From the NCBI RefSeq assembly GCF_007856155.1, contig NZ_CP042266.1, positions 3,968,001 to 4,032,000 of the forward strand: DNA of 64,000 nucleotides. The letters run 5' to 3'. Below the pieces are notes generated by a model that was not told the origin of the DNA, did no database searches, and was given only the letters and a program-made list of their open reading frames with translations. Positions 1 to 8,447 of the stretch are shown here, in pieces (the stretch's first letter is position 1; every line of letters starts with the position of its first letter). Position numbers and translations under genes: made by a program. This DNA is from Streptomyces qinzhouensis. GTDB lineage: Bacteria; Actinomycetota; Actinomycetes; Streptomycetales; Streptomycetaceae.

Positions 1-569
1 TCGATCAGGGACGAGTACGTGGAGAAGCCGAGGCCGAGGAGGCCCGCGGTGTCCGCCGTATAGACGTCGAAGCCCGGGTACATCAGGCCCACATACGGAA
101 GGTCGTCGAAGTCCAGGGCCAGGACCGGGTACTCGCCCAGGGCGTCCGGTTCGGTGACGGTCAGGAAGCGGCGGGAGTCCGAGCCGCCGGGGAGCAGGAA
201 GCACTCCGGGAAGCGGTCGTCGAAGAGCTGGAACTCCGGGGCCCACGGTTCGCCGAACTCGTCGCCCACCAGCCGGGAGAGCGGGCGCGGGGCGAAGGCG
301 CCGTCCGGGGTGAACCAGCCGTGCCGGGCGAGCAGGCTGGTGTCGAACGCCAGCCAGGCCCGCAGGCTGGGCGGCAGCGGGCGGCCCGACGGGAAGCGCG
401 CCTCGGCCAGTCGGGCCTCCGGCATGGGCGCCGGTATGCCGTCGCTGACCCAGGGCACCCGCTGGTATTCGAGCGCGGACGCGCCCGGATCCCGCCGTAC
501 CGCCTCGATGGCCCGCTCCGTCAGCGCCACGCCGTGCACGGCGGCGTCCTCAGCTCCGTCAGTCAGCAT
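1..569 (-). CDS. Conserved hypothetical protein, SUKH/SMI1-like (3' end cut off by window)
   Basis: The reading frame opens at the ATG at 569 and runs off the left edge, so only the N-terminal 189 residues are visible. The protein begins MLTDGAEDAA and is acidic and rich in Trp, Phe and Pro. The segment LPPSLRAWLAFD followed later by YPVLALDFDDLPYVGLMYPG resembles the layout of SMI1/KNR4 (SUKH) proteins, where a short helix is followed by beta strands and a GxYPV-type turn. SUKH proteins often act as immunity proteins or adaptors, but no toxin gene is visible here, so no role is assigned. Third-position GC is high throughout, which supports coding. It lies 37 bp from the TetR gene on the same strand and could be downstream in that transcript. 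The family link is a weak visual match. Confidence 0.6.
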   Translation of the reverse strand, partial: MLTDGAEDAAVHGVALTERAIEAVRRDPGASALEYQRVPWVSDGIPAPMPEARLAEARFPSGRPLPPSLRAWLAFDTSLLARHGWFTPDGAFAPRPLSRLVGDEFGEPWAPEFQLFDDRFPECFLLPGGSDSRRFLTVTEPDALGEYPVLALDFDDLPYVGLMYPGFDVYTADTAGLLGLGFSTYSSLI

Positions 570-605
570 GCGCGGCAATGTAGTGGCCGGCACTGACAAG
601 GCGCC

Positions 606-1178
606 TCAGACCGTCGGCGGGCGGTCCAGGATCAGATCGCCCGCCCGCTGGAGGACTTCCAGGCGGCTGCGGCCGTTGTGGTCGGCGGCCAGGGTGTGGC
701 GGGCCACCGTCATACAGAAGGCGAGCAGGCTGCGGGCCTCGACCTCGGCGGGGTCGGAGCAGAAGGTGCCGATCATCTCGCGCAGCAGCTCCATGCGCCG
801 GTTGTCGACGCGGCGCAGGCGTTCGGCGACGGACGGGTCGCGGCGGGCCCAGTCGCGGACCGCGAGATCGACGGGGAGCAGTTCGTCGGAGAAGGTGAGC
901 AGGCCCGCGCGCTGGATTTTGGTCTTGGGGTCGCCGCCCTCGCGTTCGATCTGTGCGAGCACCTCGTCGGTGCTCTCCCGCTCCCAGGTGTCGAGCAGCT
1001 CCGTCAGCAGGGCGTCGCGGTCCGCGAAGTACCCGTAGAAACCGCCCTTGGTGACGCCCAGCCGCTTGGCCAGTACCTCGACGCGGACGGCGTCCGGGCC
1101 GCCCTCGGCGAGCGCCCGCAGGCCCTCCTCGACCCAGCGGTCGCGCGGTGTGCGAGCTGCGCCCACGATGTGCTCCAC
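606..1178 (-). CDS. TetR/AcrR-family transcriptional regulator
   Basis: A 190-residue protein, the normal TetR length. Residues 13-60 form the N-terminal DNA-binding domain: a helix starting RWVEEGLRALAEGG, then VEVLAKRLGVTKGGFYGYF, which fits the TetR recognition helix (T-K-G-G-F-Y-x-Y-F), then DRDALLTELLDTWE. The C-terminal two thirds is helical and would bind a ligand, which cannot be predicted. It starts at ATG 1178, 15 bp from a perfect inverted repeat (1193-1214) that also lies before the divergent DUF2867 gene. The simplest reading is autorepression plus control of the neighbour. Family assignment is secure; ligand and regulon are inference. Confidence 0.92.
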   Translation of the reverse strand: MEHIVGAARTPRDRWVEEGLRALAEGGPDAVRVEVLAKRLGVTKGGFYGYFADRDALLTELLDTWERESTDEVLAQIEREGGDPKTKIQRAGLLTFSDELLPVDLAVRDWARRDPSVAERLRRVDNRRMELLREMIGTFCSDPAEVEARSLLAFCMTVARHTLAADHNGRSRLEVLQRAGDLILDRPPTV

Positions 1179-1192
1179 CTCACTCGATACCG

Positions 1193-1214
1193 CGATATAC
1201 GGTGCCGTATATCG
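1193..1214. promoter_or_regulatory. Perfect palindrome, probable TetR operator
   Basis: Arms CGATATACGG and CCGTATATCG are exact inverted repeats of 10 bp separated by TG. The site sits in the divergent intergenic region between the TetR gene (start 1178) and the DUF2867 gene (start 1265). TetR proteins typically bind such short-spacer palindromes in their own divergent promoters, so it is the probable operator for both. Confidence 0.75.
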
Positions 1215-1264
1215 ACGGCTAGGGTTGTTCTGTACGCCAGCGTATAAGAGGGGAAGGCGTGGCC

Positions 1265-1864
1265 ATGAAACTTACCCGCACGGCCCATACCGAGCAGCCG
1301 TGGCGTATTCACGCCATCGCGCCCGACTTCCGGGTCGAGGACGTGTGGTCCTTCCGTACCCCCGGCGCCGGTCCCGGCGACTTCCCCGTGATGCTCGCCG
1401 CGATGCGCGCGGACGGCGATTTCGACCGGCAGCCGCCCGTGGTGCGGTTCCTCTTCGCGGTGCGCTGGAAACTGGGCGCGGTGCTCGGCTGGGACCGGTC
1501 GGACGCGGGCCTCGGGAAACGGGTCCGCTCCCTGCGGGAACGGTTGCCGGACGAGCTGCGGGACGCGGCCGTCGCACCGGAGCCCGGGGGCAGCCCGTTC
1601 ACCCCTCTCTACGATCTGCCCGATGAGTCGGTCCGGGAGCTGGCGAACAGTACCGGGCACTCCCTGATGCACCTGGGGTGGGCGCCGGTGGCGGGCGGCG
1701 GCGGGGAGTACGAGCTCCGGATGGCGGTCCTGGTGAAGCCCAACGGGCGTTCGGGCAGGCTCTATATGGCCCTCATCGCACCCTTCCGGTATCTGGTCGT
1801 CTATCCGGCGCTGACCCGCAAGTGGGAGCGCGCCTGGCGCGAACACGCGCGGGTGAACGGATAG
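1265..1864 (+). CDS. DUF2867 family protein
   Basis: About 199 residues. The sequence has the DUF2867 pattern: an N-terminal HAIAPDFRVEDVWSFRTPG strand region, a central GAVLGWDR segment, and a C-terminal EYELRMAVLVKPNGRSG strand pair followed by the hydrophobic YMALIAPFRYLVVYP. The family is small and of unknown biochemical function; it is often found beside TetR regulators. I prefer ATG 1265 over the in-frame GTG 1259 because the GGAAGG ribosome site (1252-1257) is 7 bp from the ATG but only 1 bp from the GTG. It diverges from the TetR gene across the palindrome at 1193-1214 and is probably its target. It ends before a hairpin facing the convergent ABC genes. Confidence 0.85.
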   Translation: MKLTRTAHTEQPWRIHAIAPDFRVEDVWSFRTPGAGPGDFPVMLAAMRADGDFDRQPPVVRFLFAVRWKLGAVLGWDRSDAGLGKRVRSLRERLPDELRDAAVAPEPGGSPFTPLYDLPDESVRELANSTGHSLMHLGWAPVAGGGGEYELRMAVLVKPNGRSGRLYMALIAPFRYLVVYPALTRKWERAWREHARVNG

Positions 1865-1950
1865 GCAGCGTCCTCGGTGATGGGCTTCGCATGACGCGCC
1901 GGGCCTCGCTTCAGCCGGACGTGGGACGTTCCGCCGGCGGGCGGGGTGGG

Positions 1951-2014
1951 CCGGGAGTCCGGATCCGCCGTGGCCCCCCGTGGGTCCGCCGGCCCCCGAT
2001 GTCCGGACTCCCGG
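1951..2014. terminator. Hairpin between convergent genes
   Basis: CCGGGAGTCCGGA (1951-1963) pairs exactly with TCCGGACTCCCGG (2002-2014). The loop is long (38 nt) and itself GC-rich. It lies between the converging DUF2867 and ABC permease genes, a place where a bidirectional terminator is expected. No T-run follows, as is usual in Streptomyces. Confidence 0.5.
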
Positions 2015-2047
2015 GGTCCTGTCTCCCCGTGCTCCAGTACGTCACTT

Positions 2048-2913
2048 CTACTTGCGGTTGTAGAGCCGCATGGTGATCGTCCCGAAGATCGTGACCAGCG
2101 CCACCGACCAGCCCAGCGACCAGGCGATGTCCGCCGCCGGCCAGTTGCCCGCCATCAGTTCGCGTACGGCCGAGGCCACATGGGTCACCGGGCTGTTGTT
2201 CACGAACGCCTGGAGCCAGCCCGGCATCGTCTTCGGGTCGACGAAGATATTGCTCAGGAAGGTCAGCGGGAAAATGATCATCATGCTGACGCCCATAACC
2301 GACTTCTCGGTGCGCAGCATCAGGCCGAACATCGTCCAGACCCAGGAGAAGGAGAAGGCGAAGACGAGCAGCAGCGCCACCCCGAGGACCACTCCGACGA
2401 AACCGCCGTCGGGGCGGTAGCCGATCAGCATGCCGACGGCCAGCATCACGGCGGAACCGAGGCCGTAGCGGATGAGGTCGCCGAGGAGATAGCCGACCAT
2501 CGGGGCCGGACGCCAGATCGGCAGCGTACGGAAGCGGTCGAAGACGCCCTTGCTGATGTCGGTGTTGACCGCGACGCCCGTGTACATCGTGATCATCACG
2601 ATGCTCATGGTCAGGATGCCGGGCAGAAGGAACTGGATGTACTCCTGGGTGGATCCGGCCAGCGCGCCTCCGAAGAGGTACGTGTACATCAAGACCATCA
2701 TGATCGGGAACGCCGTCACATCGAACAGCTGCTCGGGCACATGTTTGATCTTGAGCATGGCCCGCCAGCCGAAGGTGACGGAGGCGGAGATCGCGCTCGG
2801 TCGCTGCGGCCGCTCCTGACCCACCAGCAGGGCCGCGAGGTCCTCCGCCTTCGGGGTTTCGAGTACCAGGTCGTCGAGGTCCTTGGCGGTGTCGGTCTTC
2901 GTCGTCGCGGTGG

Positions 2914-2917
<4 letters not shown>
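2048..2917 (-). CDS. ABC-2 type transporter permease, DrrB-like
   Basis: A 289-residue inner-membrane subunit. After a hydrophilic N-terminal arm of about 45 residues come six hydrophobic stretches, including [61 protein letters not shown] and a final [17 protein letters not shown]. The YIQFLLPG segment and the later [21 protein letters not shown] segment are typical of the ABC-2/DrrB family, which exports drugs, lipids or glycoconjugates. The ATG at 2917 overlaps the TGA of the ATPase gene in an ATGA arrangement, so the two are translationally coupled. Substrate is unknown; self-resistance export is possible but nothing nearby proves it. Confidence 0.92.
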
Positions 2918-3939
<1,022 letters not shown>

Positions 3940-4164
3940 TCGTCAGTCAGTCCTTGCGTTCCTTGATGAATCGAAAATTTCTTCGGTATCGCTGTGGAGG
4001 GTTCGACTCATCCGGTGCGGGAAACTCATCGGCGCCGGGCTGTCCGCCGGGATGCCCTTGGGGAAGTCCTTGAGGATGTCCTTGGGGATCCAGCGGCGGG
4101 CGAACGGGTTAAAAACGGTACCAAAGCAAAGAAAACAGTGAGGTGGGGTGGTGCTCGGGGCAGC

Positions 4165-4704
4165 TCAGGACACATATGGGCGGACGGCCCGTGCCTCGCG
4201 CAGCGCCGTACCCCACCAGCCGAGCTGGTCGAGCATCAGCGCGATCGAGCGGTCACGGCCTGTCATCGGCTCGTCGAGCAGGTTGATCGCCACGCCGTTG
4301 CGGAGCGGCACGGTATGCAGCTCGGTGAAGACGGAGCGCAGATGCTCCACCGCGTGCAGTCCGCATGATCCGTGCCCGTAGCTGACGAACGCAACCGGTT
4401 TGGCCTGCCACTCGTCGTACGCGAAGTCGATCGCCTGCTTCAGCGACGCCGGGTAGGAACGGTTGTATTCGGGGGTGACGACGACGAACGCCTCCGCGTC
4501 CGCGATCATGTCCGTGAAGGTCCGCATCGACTGTGTCGTCCGGTCCGGATAGCGCGCCGGAAAGTCGAATTCCAGCAGGTCGACGACGGTCAGTGACAGT
4601 TCCGAGCGGGTGGCGGCCCGTTCGGTGAACCACTGCGCGATGCGTCCCCCGATCCGGCCCTCCCGCGTACTGCCGACGATCACGGCCACCCGCAGCGGCA
4701 CCAC
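4165..4704 (-). CDS. NADPH-dependent FMN reductase
   Basis: About 179 residues, the usual size for the NADPH-dependent FMN reductase (flavodoxin-like) family. The N-terminal strand LRVAVIVGSTREGRIGGRIAQW carries the phosphate-binding GSTREGRxG loop, and VVVTPEYNRSYPASLKQAIDF is the conserved PEYNxSxPxxLK flavin-site motif. The late YGHGSCGLHAVEHLRSVF block matches the family glycine-rich turn. I start at GTG 4704 (or 4701) because GGAGG sits just upstream; an open frame extends to 4824 but that stretch is Arg/Gln-rich and unlike the family. It would supply reduced flavin or detoxify quinones in the cytosol. It is the first of the minus-strand genes upstream of the DrrAB pair, with 225 bp between. 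Confidence 0.9.
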   Translation of the reverse strand: MVPLRVAVIVGSTREGRIGGRIAQWFTERAATRSELSLTVVDLLEFDFPARYPDRTTQSMRTFTDMIADAEAFVVVTPEYNRSYPASLKQAIDFAYDEWQAKPVAFVSYGHGSCGLHAVEHLRSVFTELHTVPLRNGVAINLLDEPMTGRDRSIALMLDQLGWWGTALREARAVRPYVS

Positions 4705-4936
4705 GGTCCTCCGGGTCTCCTGTTCCGGTGGCTTCGTCGTCGTGGCGTCCTGCCGGTTCTGCGGGCTCTGTCGTCGCTGCCGGTGTATCCGCCGCGGTGT
4801 CCGCCGCTGTCGCGCCCTGCCCATCCCCCGCTCCCCCTCTCCGTCCTGTACAGAAGAGGCGCGAGACGTGGTCGCGCGGCCGCTGGATTCGATCTGGCGG
4901 CCGCGCGAGGACCTCCGGCGGGACGAGGGACGGGGG

Positions 4937-5314
4937 CTACGGCTCCCTGGTGTGGAAGACGTAGAACGACGCCACGCCCACCGCCGCGGCGATGATCAGC
5001 CCCAGCCAGGACGAGCTGAGGATGCTGTCGCCGGTCAGGCTGTGCAGAAAGCCGACGGCGATCCCGGCCAGCGCGCCGTACGCGGCGGCCCGTACCTCCT
5101 GGATCAGCGCGCCCTGGATACGGCCGAGGCCGAAGGCGAGTGCGGTGAAGACGATGCCCGCGACCACCCCGTACAGGACGTCCCACCAGGTCACCGGTGA
5201 TCCGGTGCGGTGCAGAAAGCCCGCGTAGAAGCCGAAGAGCGCGCCGAGGGCGAGCGGGATCGCCCAGGCGGGGGAGATGTGGTGGCGGACGGGCAGTGCT
5301 GCTGGTGCGGCCAT
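4937..5314 (-). CDS. Small integral membrane protein, 4 predicted helices
   Basis: 125 residues starting at ATG 5314 behind AAAGGAG. Four hydrophobic segments are visible: AWAIPLALGALFGFYAGF, VLYGVVAGIVFTALAFGLG, AAYGALAGIAVGFLHSL and WLGLIIAAAVGVASFYVF. The tail is short and cytosolic-looking (HTREP). The repeated G-x-x-A-G pattern inside helices suggests tight packing. I do not recognise a named family. The neighbouring FMN reductase is on the same strand 232 bp away, too far to assume an operon. The coding call rests on codon use, ribosome site and hydrophobic pattern. Confidence 0.8.
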   Translation of the reverse strand: MAAPAALPVRHHISPAWAIPLALGALFGFYAGFLHRTGSPVTWWDVLYGVVAGIVFTALAFGLGRIQGALIQEVRAAAYGALAGIAVGFLHSLTGDSILSSSWLGLIIAAAVGVASFYVFHTREP

Positions 5315-5340
5315 GGCGGGACGCTCCTTTCCACACCTGT

Positions 5341-5380
5341 CTCCGGTCGGGTGTTCGGTTCTCCGGTCGGGTTTTCGGTT
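5341..5380 (+). repeat. 20-bp tandem repeat, two copies
   Basis: Two adjacent 20-bp copies beginning CTCCGGTCGGG (5341-5360, 5361-5380) differ at one base. They lie just upstream of the small membrane-protein gene's ribosome site. Function unknown; it may be slippage. Confidence 0.7.
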
Positions 5381-5539
5381 CTGACTCCCAGGGCACACCC
5401 GTGGTCCCCGTCCGGCAACTCGTACGGCCGTTCGTCCGGTGGGTTTGTTACGGGTACGGGCGGGCCGGTCCTGACCGGCCCGGGCCGCGCGTAGCCGCCG
5501 GGGCCGGTCCGCCCGGGTGGCCGTGCACCGGTCGCGCCC

Positions 5540-6493
5540 GTGGGCCGGGGCGCTTTCCCTGGAGGAGTGCGGAGCCTTCTGTCGACCGTCCTGATCGCCC
5601 TCGTTGCCGTACTGACCCCACTGAGCGCGCTTGCCGTGTGGGCCGACCGGGAGATCGGTGACACCGACGGCTACGTCGCCGCGATGGCCCCGCTCGCCAC
5701 CGACCCCGAGGTGACGAACGCGGTCGCCGACCGGATCACGAACGAGGTGACGGCCAGGCTGGCGAGCCGGATGGGCGGCGCGGGCGAAAACGATTCCGGT
5801 GGGGCGGCGGGGGCGGCCGAGCTACGGGATCTGGTGCACGACGCCGTGCTCTCGTTCGCCGCGACGGAGGCGTACCGCACCGCCTGGGACACCGTGAACC
5901 AGGCCGCGCACACCGCTGTCGAGAACGCGCTGACCAGCTTTGACGGCAGAACCGCCAGTGTGGATCTGGCACCTGTGGCCGAGCAGTTGAAGGCCCAGCT
6001 GAGCAGGGACGGAGTCCCGTACGCGGACCGGATCCCGGTCGGTGACACCCGGACCGTGGTGCTGGAGTCGGAGCGGTTGGGCGCGGCGCGCGGGGTCTTC
6101 GACGGCCTTCAGCACGCGGGCGTCGCACTGTCGCTGCTGACCGTGCTGCTGGCGGTGGCGGCCCTGCTCCTGGCGCCGCGCGGGCTGCCCGAACTGGCGC
6201 TGGCCCTGGCGGTGGGCGGGGCGCTGCTGCTGGCCGCGGTCGCTCTCACGCGCCAGCTGACGCTGGGGGAGCCGCCGATGACGCTGAACCGGCCGGCCGC
6301 CGGTGCCGCCTTCGACGCGCTGACCGCTTCGCTGAGGCTGACGGCGTGGGCGCTGATAGGGGGTGGGGTGCTGGTGGCGACCATGACCGTACGAAGCCGT
6401 CGTAAACGGTTGAAATCGGTGGAGAAGGGAGAGCGGGAGAACGGGATGGAGGGAGAGGAAGCGGAGGGGGAGGCTCAAGAAGTGGCGAGTTGA
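5540..6493 (+). CDS. Predicted membrane protein, extracellular loop with 4 helices
   Basis: About 317 residues. An N-terminal helix (LLSTVLIALVAVLTPLSALAVW) leads to a roughly 160-residue polar domain starting DREIGDTDGYVAAMAPLATDPEV, then three more helices (VALSLLTVLLAVAALLLAP, LALALAVGGALLLAAVAL, LTAWALIGGGVLVATMTV) and a highly charged Lys/Arg/Glu tail. Streptomyces carry several such proteins, often with the D-T-D-x-Y-V phrase, of unknown function. The start is uncertain: GTG 5540 lacks a clear ribosome site, and the in-frame GTG at 5567 has GGAGGA almost touching it. The protein is probably anchored with its polar domain outside the membrane. Confidence 0.8.
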   Translation: MGRGAFPGGVRSLLSTVLIALVAVLTPLSALAVWADREIGDTDGYVAAMAPLATDPEVTNAVADRITNEVTARLASRMGGAGENDSGGAAGAAELRDLVHDAVLSFAATEAYRTAWDTVNQAAHTAVENALTSFDGRTASVDLAPVAEQLKAQLSRDGVPYADRIPVGDTRTVVLESERLGAARGVFDGLQHAGVALSLLTVLLAVAALLLAPRGLPELALALAVGGALLLAAVALTRQLTLGEPPMTLNRPAAGAAFDALTASLRLTAWALIGGGVLVATMTVRSRRKRLKSVEKGERENGMEGEEAEGEAQEVAS

Positions 6494-6725
6494 CGCCATG
6501 GCCGTATCTTGGGCTCGGTTCGCCTCCGGGGCGCTTAAGCGGATTTCTTCAGTCGATCGTGCTCGATCACTCGTTCCTCGCGATCTCCGCGCGTTCTCCC
6601 TCCAGTAATCCGCGCGCCCCTTCGGCTCAATCGCCGTACCGGGCGGGCAGGATGTCGCGGACACTGGAGTTCGACAGCGCGGACAGCAGCGCCGACGACA
6701 TCGCGGACGACCGGAAGGCTCGTAC

Positions 6726-7775
6726 ATGGACAGCGCCAGCGCCACCTCGACGGCGGCGGAGGACGCGGGGGACCCGGCGGAAGAGCCCCTCGACGAGCCC
6801 GGCCGCACCCGCGGCGGTGCCGGGCGCCGGGTGGCCGCGTGGTTCGCGGCGCTGCTGCTGATCGTGCCGACGGTCGTCGTCGCCTGCCGTCTCGCCGACA
6901 CCGACGCGACGACCCCGATTCCGCAGCTTCTCGCCTTCCTGCCGTGGCTCCTCGTGCCCGCCGGGGCCGCGCTGCTGCTGGCGGCCCTCGCCCGCTGGAT
7001 CCCGGGCCTGGTCTGGGCCGCCGTCGTCCTCGCGATCACCGGCTGGTTCGTCCGGCCGTACGACATCGGGCTCGCGGACAAGCCGTCCGGCAAGGCGATA
7101 GCCAAGGTCGAAGTGCTGACGTCGAACGTGGAGTTCGGCAACGGCACCAAGGGTCTGCTGGAGCTGATCGAGCGGGAGCGGCCCGATCTGGTCTTTGTGA
7201 CCGAGTGCGCCGAGGCGTGCTCGCAGGGGCTGGCGACCCGGATCCCGATGTCCGACTACCCCTACCGGAACGTGGTCGAGGGCAAGCTCGCCTTCGGCTC
7301 CGCGATCCTCAGCAAGTACCCGCTGCGGAAGGTCGCCGGTATCGAGTCGACCCTGGCGATGCCCGGCTCCGTCGCCACGATCGCGGGCCAGGAGGTCCAG
7401 GTGCAGCTCGCGCACCCGCTGCCGCCCATCCCGAGCGGTATGGACGACTGGCGGCGGGAGCTGGGCCGGATGAAGGAGTACGCGACCGGGGTGAAGGACG
7501 TTCCGACGATCTTCGCCGGGGACTTCAACGCGGGCCAGGACCATGCCGCCTTCCGGCGAATACTGGACGCGGGCAAGCTGCGCTCCGCGGCCGCGCTCGG
7601 GGGCGCCTCCCGGACGCCGTCCTGGCCGACGATGGTCGGCCGCCCGCTGGGCACCCAGATCGACCATGTGCTGATCAGCAAGGAGTTCTCGGTCCGCAAG
7701 GCCCGTTTCGTGGAGCTGGACGATACCGACCATCGCTCGCTGCTGACGGAGCTGGAGCTGCACGAGAAGCGCTAG
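6726..7775 (+). CDS. Membrane-anchored endonuclease/exonuclease/phosphatase (EEP) family protein
   Basis: 349 residues. A cytosolic acidic N-terminus (1-35) is followed by three helices (about 36-54, 68-88, 94-110) and then an extracytoplasmic EEP fold. The metal and catalytic signature is complete: N134 in LTSNVEFGN, E160 in FVTEC, D266/N268 in AGDFNAG, D313/H314 in QIDHVL, and D335/H336 in TDHRSL. The family cleaves phosphodiesters or phosphomonoesters (DNA, sphingomyelin, phosphoinositides); the substrate here is unknown. An ATG at 6726 has GGAAGG 6 bp upstream. The gene converges on the S4 gene. The preceding 232 bp show no gene. Confidence 0.9.
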   Translation: MDSASATSTAAEDAGDPAEEPLDEPGRTRGGAGRRVAAWFAALLLIVPTVVVACRLADTDATTPIPQLLAFLPWLLVPAGAALLLAALARWIPGLVWAAVVLAITGWFVRPYDIGLADKPSGKAIAKVEVLTSNVEFGNGTKGLLELIERERPDLVFVTECAEACSQGLATRIPMSDYPYRNVVEGKLAFGSAILSKYPLRKVAGIESTLAMPGSVATIAGQEVQVQLAHPLPPIPSGMDDWRRELGRMKEYATGVKDVPTIFAGDFNAGQDHAAFRRILDAGKLRSAAALGGASRTPSWPTMVGRPLGTQIDHVLISKEFSVRKARFVELDDTDHRSLLTELELHEKR

Positions 7776-7847
7776 CCGACCCGGGCGGGCCGGGTGCGGG
7801 GAGGGTCGGCCGTTGGACGGGCCGGGTGTCGGGCGGGGCAGGTGAGC

Positions 7848-7873
7848 GGCGGGGGGAGTCAGCCGCCCCCGCC
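7848..7873. terminator. GC hairpin at convergent gene ends
   Basis: GGCGGGGG (7848-7855) pairs with CCCCCGCC (7866-7873). It overlaps the Gly-codon 3' end of the S4 gene and lies 73 bp after the EEP gene. It could stop plus-strand transcription; the call is modest because part of it is coding. Confidence 0.35.
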
Positions 7874-8290
7874 GTGGGTGTCCGGATGGCGTGGGGCCAG
7901 GCGTTCCATCTCCCGGCGGTCCCGCTTGGTGGGGCGCCCCGTGCCCCGGTCCCGGACGGCCACCGGGGCGGTGAACTCCCTCGGCGGGGGCGGCGGGCTG
8001 TTGTCCTCGTAGCACTCGACGGCGACGGGCGCGCCCACCCGCTTGCGGATGATCTTCGAGACGACGACCAGCCGCTCACGGCCCTCATGGAAGAGCCGGA
8101 CCCTGTCTCCGGCCTTGATGGCCTGGGCGGGCTTCACCCGCTCGCCGTTGATCCGGACGTGCCCGGCCTTGCAGGCGGCGGCCGCCTGGGACCGCGTCTT
8201 CGTCAGGCGTACGGACCAGATCCACACATCGACGCGTGCGGACTCGCCGGACGGCGGCGGTGCGGTGGACGACTGACCCTGAGATGCCAT
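7859..8290 (-). CDS. RNA-binding S4 domain protein (Hsp15-like)
   Basis: 143 residues. The S4 domain spans about 19-75: VDVWIWSVRLTKTRSQAAAACKAGHVRINGERVKPAQAIKAGDRVRL, the pattern of the Hsp15/YrfH and RluB-type S4 fold. The remainder is a basic tail with RGTGRPTKRDRREMERLAP, also seen in actinobacterial homologues. Hsp15 binds stalled 50S subunits carrying nascent chains; a heat-shock role here is inference from the family. The start at ATG 8290 gives the expected N-terminal extension. It follows a strong hairpin that probably ends the phoX transcript. Confidence 0.92.
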   Translation of the reverse strand: MASQGQSSTAPPPSGESARVDVWIWSVRLTKTRSQAAAACKAGHVRINGERVKPAQAIKAGDRVRLFHEGRERLVVVSKIIRKRVGAPVAVECYEDNSPPPPPREFTAPVAVRDRGTGRPTKRDRREMERLAPRHPDTHGGGG

Positions 8291-8360
8291 GCCCCGACCC
8301 TACGCCCGGCGGCGGGCGGGACGGCGAGTGAGTTTTCCGTACGGGCGGGACGCTCCAGGC

Positions 8361-8400
8361 GGTACGGCGGTACGGCGGTACGGCGGTACGGCGGTACGGC
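8361..8400 (+). repeat. Five tandem copies of GGTACGGC
   Basis: Five exact 8-bp units, with a degenerate sixth following. The tract lies between the S4 gene start and the phoX terminator. It contains no spacer pattern and is likely a slippage-prone simple repeat. Confidence 0.85.
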
Positions 8401-8440
8401 GGTGCGGGGGCCGGGCCCGCGCCCGGCCCCCGTACCGCCG
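8397..8440 (-). terminator. Strong hairpin terminator after phoX
   Basis: GGGGGCCGGGC (8406-8416) pairs perfectly with GCCCGGCCCCC (8421-8431) around a CCGC loop. Flanking CGGCGGT and ACCGCCG extend the stem with one G-U pair. It begins 8 bp after the phoX stop on the minus strand. Confidence 0.75.
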
Positions 8441-8447
8441 CGGATGG

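Noticed and set aside
1004..1846. 280-codon minus-strand frame across the TetR/DUF2867 region
   Set aside because: It runs through the divergent promoter and antisense to DUF2867 and lacks any domain.
3945..4140. Peptide-like minus-strand frame ARRWIPKDILKDFPKGIPAD upstream of the first ABC operon
   Set aside because: Codon use looks coding and it could be a decayed gene end, but there is no start codon in frame and no homologue I recognise.
8361..8400. CRISPR-like repeat array
   Set aside because: The 8-bp GGTACGGC units are contiguous with no spacers and no cas genes are near.
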